NCBI GenBank assembly: GCA_937928235.1
Contig: CALEZE010000116.1
Span: 1-17,630, forward strand
DNA: 17,630 nucleotides
Direction: 5' to 3'
DNA from: an uncultured bacterium
Lineage (GTDB): Bacteria > Patescibacteriota > Microgenomatia > UBA8517
In this document: positions 15,325 through 17,630 of the stretch, piece by piece
Position numbering within the stretch: position 1 is the first letter of the stretch
Layout: each line of letters opens with the position of its first letter
Program-made: the position numbers and the translations under genes
The notes under the pieces: generated by a model
The model's database searches: none
Told to the model about the DNA's origin: nothing
The model's input: only the letters and a program-made list of their open reading frames with translations

Positions 15325-16963
15325 GAACTTTCTCTGAAGCGTCATGTATCCAAACTGCCGGCTCGCCGTTCTGATAATTAATTGTGTAGGTAGGAATTAT
15401 TTCATAGGGAAAACCATCCGGTCTCCCCATAAGAACAAGTCCATCTTCAATGTCCTTCTCTTTGATGTCTTTGAATGTATAGTTTTCCAAGGTGTATTCA
15501 GGAATTTGGTCCACCCAACCATTGTGTTTTTTGTAGTCCCAGTTTTTAGTTGCTTCTTGGTAAGACACAGGATCCCACTTATTTACAAAAGCGATAAAAA
15601 TCTGAGGTTCGGAAAGCCCTCTGCTTACAACTATCTCCCTGCCCTCATAATTTTCCACTAGCATTCGTGATGCTTCCATGTTTCCGTAAAGCATTGCTGA
15701 AGCATTTCTGGCGGGGGATATTAAAAAGTAGTCAGAAAGAAAGCCAAGTAATAAAAGTAGAGAAAAACCGGCATAGGCAACTAACACAAGCCTCTCTCTG
15801 TCTTTTGAAAAATTCCTTTTTATGAAAGCCAAGAATTCCACAGCCCCAATGGCTAATATGATTTGTAGAACTGGAAGCATAGAGGCTGCCCTGTTGGCCG
15901 CATATCCTCGCCCAGTTGTTAACGCGGCAGGGATTGGTGCTAAAAGAAGCCACCCCAACAAAAAAAGTAAAGCTTTCTTGTTTTTAGTTCTAAAAAGTAC
16001 AGCGAGGAATCCAAAGATAAAGGCGAGTTCAAACCAATAAATTACACCCCGGCCAGGGATCATGCCGTAAGTAGCTTCTGCTGGCCCGCTAGTGAAAAGG
16101 TACTGGGGAGAGAGGTACTCGACATAATTTTTCAAAAACCTCGAAACGGGGATTTTGTATTTGTTGTAAAGTACACGCGTAAGCGTTGGATTTATTCCTA
16201 AATTGAATGCATGCACTTTGTATTCTGCCGACGCTTCCCTTATCCCCCGAAATATGCTCACATCACTCGCTCTTGCACCGGCCCCCAAAGTAAAGGAATA
16301 AGCCATTAACCCCAAAAACACCACGAAAATCCCGGCCGCGCGTGCGAGATGTTTTTTCGAAATATTTACAAACTTATCCTTATAGAGAATTGCAAAAAGC
16401 AGTAAGGCCAAGGGCGTCACAAGCTTTGCCGAGTGGTAACTAAAAAGATTTAAGCCCAAAACCAAAGAGCCTAGGTACAAAAACTTTTGCTCTTTAGCGC
16501 CCTTTAAAAGCAACCACAAACCCAGCGGCAAGAAAAAGGCAGTCAAGTTGGCCTCAAAAGCCCCACGAGAGAGCATTGTGTGCCAGGGCGAAACGGCGAG
16601 TAAGCCTGCAGCAAAAAGTGCTGTTCTCTTGTTAAAAAGCCTTTCTGTAAGCAGGAATACAACAAAAACTGCCAGTGCTCCTAAGAGTGCATTCGGCAAA
16701 CGAACCGCAAACTCTGTTAAACCAAAGATTGCAATACTAGGAACAGCAAGATAGGCATAGAGTGGAGGTTTCGCATCACCAAAAGACTCCAAAACCAGCG
16801 GGAACGAATTCCCCCACTGGTCTTTGCCTGTATGCAAAATGGAATAGGCATCATAACCAAACGAAGCTTCATCGGGAGTAAAACCCACGGGGTAACTTGA
16901 TAGCCCATATACTCTTAAAATAAAGGCTACAAGTAAAATCCCTGGAAGAAGCCATTTATTCAT
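15308..16963 (-). CDS. GT39/ArnT-like polyprenyl-phosphate sugar transferase, array copy 1
   Basis: The first and most divergent member of the array, 551 residues from the ATG at 16963. D31-E32 lies in FTPDEASFGYDAYSILHTG (28-46). SFGDAKPPLYAYLAVPS (60-76), SPWHTMLSRGAFEAN (125-139) and a YLSPQYLFTSGP loop follow. The exoplasmic tail (about 412-551) has LYGNME, LSEPQIFIAFVNKWDPVSYQE and ends in a short charged extension after the final strand. In the tail the aromatic LFY of the other copies is replaced by IAF. The start leaves a seven-base gap after the upstream stop, the largest gap in the window, and no Shine-Dalgarno is evident. A TTG at 17023 would add 20 residues and overlap the upstream gene; the methionine directly before the first helix is the better start. 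Confidence 0.9.
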   Translation of the reverse strand: MNKWLLPGILLVAFILRVYGLSSYPVGFTPDEASFGYDAYSILHTGKDQWGNSFPLVLESFGDAKPPLYAYLAVPSIAIFGLTEFAVRLPNALLGALAVFVVFLLTERLFNKRTALFAAGLLAVSPWHTMLSRGAFEANLTAFFLPLGLWLLLKGAKEQKFLYLGSLVLGLNLFSYHSAKLVTPLALLLFAILYKDKFVNISKKHLARAAGIFVVFLGLMAYSFTLGAGARASDVSIFRGIREASAEYKVHAFNLGINPTLTRVLYNKYKIPVSRFLKNYVEYLSPQYLFTSGPAEATYGMIPGRGVIYWFELAFIFGFLAVLFRTKNKKALLFLLGWLLLAPIPAALTTGRGYAANRAASMLPVLQIILAIGAVEFLAFIKRNFSKDRERLVLVAYAGFSLLLLLGFLSDYFLISPARNASAMLYGNMEASRMLVENYEGREIVVSRGLSEPQIFIAFVNKWDPVSYQEATKNWDYKKHNGWVDQIPEYTLENYTFKDIKEKDIEDGLVLMGRPDGFPYEIIPTYTINYQNGEPAVWIHDASEKVHAKAN

Positions 16964-16970
16964 ATTCAAA

Positions 16971-17630
16971 TTATAGCTTCGTAGCCTTGAAATGTCGAAG
17001 GAATCTTGAAGCAAAAACGCCAAACAGAGCGGTGTTCACAGCACTTAACAACCTTGGAACTAAACGATTCCCAGTTATAAGCAGGTTAACCAAAGGTTCA
17101 AACTTCGGCACCCACCACAGATGATATAGATTAATCAGATTAACTCCCGAAATCCACGCATAAAGCGGTAAGAGTCCTCTTTCCAAAGCAGCAAGTACGG
17201 TAAAGGGTGCAAAAAGCGGGAACAAATATCTTTCGTGCATGTTGGTGAGAAGCATAAAGGAAGAAAAGGCAACGATGGAAAGTACCCATAAAACAGACTT
17301 CGCATCTTGTTTTTTCCAAACCAGGTAGATTGCATAGAGGTAAGAAATTCCGTACAACAAAGTGCCCCACATCTTAAAACTTAAGGGGCCAAAGAGTAGT
17401 TCGTGAGACTTCTCGTGAAGGCCAGTCAGTGCACCCCATAGATTAAATGCATTAGCAGTAATGACTTGCAACTGTTCTGTAAAAACCTTGTCTTTGTATA
17501 AAGTTACGAGCCAACTAAAGGGCTCGCCAGCAGAAAACGGAAGCGTTAAAGCTCCAATAACAAGGAGTGGTACGACAACAGAAAACAGGTATTGCTTCGG
17601 TCTGTATTTTTGACGAATCGAAAAAAAAAA
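16971..17630 (-). CDS. GT-C-like multi-pass membrane protein, N-terminus beyond window
   Basis: An open frame of 219 codons runs from the window end to a TAA at 16971. It is hydrophobic, with several membrane helices, and contains FMLLTNMHERYLFPLFAPF, a loop-helix of the HERY type that I associate with bacterial GT-C transferases of the GT87-like group. This is the C-terminal part of such a protein; the catalytic first loop would lie outside the window. A TTG at 17471 is the best in-window start but is not convincing, because the frame continues upstream with membrane-like sequence (PLLVIGALTLPF). The frame begins in a run of ten T on this strand. Its place at the head of a GT-C array supports a role in outer-face glycosylation, though a non-enzymatic membrane protein is possible. 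Confidence 0.7.
   Translation of the reverse strand, partial: FFFSIRQKYRPKQYLFSVVVPLLVIGALTLPFSAGEPFSWLVTLYKDKVFTEQLQVITANAFNLWGALTGLHEKSHELLFGPLSFKMWGTLLYGISYLYAIYLVWKKQDAKSVLWVLSIVAFSSFMLLTNMHERYLFPLFAPFTVLAALERGLLPLYAWISGVNLINLYHLWWVPKFEPLVNLLITGNRLVPRLLSAVNTALFGVFASRFLRHFKATKL
17621..17630. repeat. A10 homopolymer at window end
   Basis: Ten A in a row close the window. On the minus strand they encode Phe-Phe-Phe-Ser at the cut edge of the membrane protein. The run may simply be coding, or it may mark an assembly end or a slippage-prone spot that shifts the frame beyond the window. Confidence 0.5.

Larger units (their letters stand above)
10279..16963 (-). other. Tandem array of four GT39-like paralogs
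   Basis: Four consecutive genes of 551-567 residues share the same motif order: DE loop, G-Y-[ND]-A-Y-S-[IL]-L, SPW/NPW with SRGxxExN, a Y-[HNQ]-x-A-[KR] helix, an aromatic [YH]-x-S-x-x-[FY]-L-F loop, and a tail with YG...P...[EF]xQ. Nucleotide similarity remains visible at equivalent places, for example around 11805, 13490, 15178 and 16842, where the GYNAYS segment is encoded. The copies have clearly diverged, so the expansion is old and all four appear to be kept under selection. Confidence 0.88.

Noticed and set aside
10279..16963. Array copies as pseudogenes or fragments of one gene
   Set aside because: Each of the four has its own start, stop, DE loop, SRGxxExN motif and full tail, with no internal stops.
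16964..17023. TTG at 17023 as the start of GT39 copy 1
   Set aside because: It would add 20 polar residues ahead of the first helix and overlap the upstream gene, whereas the ATG at 16963 matches the paralogs.
1..17630. Recoded TGA (as in Gracilibacteria or SR1)
   Set aside because: TGA ends several genes precisely at ATGA overlaps with the next start, and the proteins end at sensible family lengths, so it acts as a stop here.
1..17630. Mobile element, CRISPR array, tRNA or rho-independent terminator
   Set aside because: No transposase-like protein, regularly spaced repeats or cloverleaf was found, and no gap between genes exceeds 7 bases, leaving no space for a typical terminator hairpin.

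Overview
The window is one uninterrupted stretch of minus-strand genes for assembling and exporting an extracytoplasmic glycan. It holds fourteen genes: twelve complete, and one cut at each edge. Every junction overlaps, abuts or leaves at most 7 bases. No RNA gene, mobile element, CRISPR array, terminator or promoter-sized gap is visible. TGA is used as a stop in several ATGA junctions, so the ordinary bacterial code applies. The fairly AT-rich composition, the packed gene-on-gene layout, weak or missing Shine-Dalgarno sites, and the crowd of GT39-like membrane transferases with short exoplasmic tails suggest a Candidate Phyla Radiation (Patescibacteria) genome, perhaps Microgenomates. This is an inference from style and family content; there is no marker gene.

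Layout in transcription order (right to left). 17630-16971 is the 3' part of a GT-C-type membrane protein with an HERY loop. 16963-10279 is a tandem array of four full-length GT39/ArnT-like transferases, each with a DE catalytic loop, an SRGxxExN motif and a C-terminal exoplasmic domain. 10278-8300 holds a WaaE-like GT2 and a GT4 transferase. 8307-7123 is a PIG-V-like GT-C mannosyltransferase. 7126-5843 is a Wzx/MATE-type flippase. 5862-5041 is a DPM1-like polyprenyl-phosphate sugar synthase. 5044-3008 is a secreted, membrane-anchored protein resembling the polysaccharide-deacetylase barrel. 3008-872 holds a GT4 and a GT2 transferase. 875-1 is an extended SDR nucleotide-sugar enzyme, cut at the window start.

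How the parts may fit (inference). The SDR makes an activated sugar. Four GT2/GT4 enzymes build a lipid-linked oligosaccharide on the cytoplasmic face and the flippase turns it outward. The DPM1-like enzyme makes polyprenyl-phosphate monosaccharide, the donor class GT-C enzymes use. The four GT39 paralogs, the PIG-V-like protein and the right-edge protein then add further sugars outside the membrane, or glycosylate surface proteins. The deacetylase-like protein could trim or modify the exported product. No priming transferase, polymerase, ligase or oligosaccharyltransferase is visible, so the pathway is incomplete within the window.

Points most worth a second look are the four-fold GT39 array with its shared tail signature, the chimeric deacetylase-like/GT-C-tail protein, and altered catalytic motifs in the DPM1-like and SDR enzymes.
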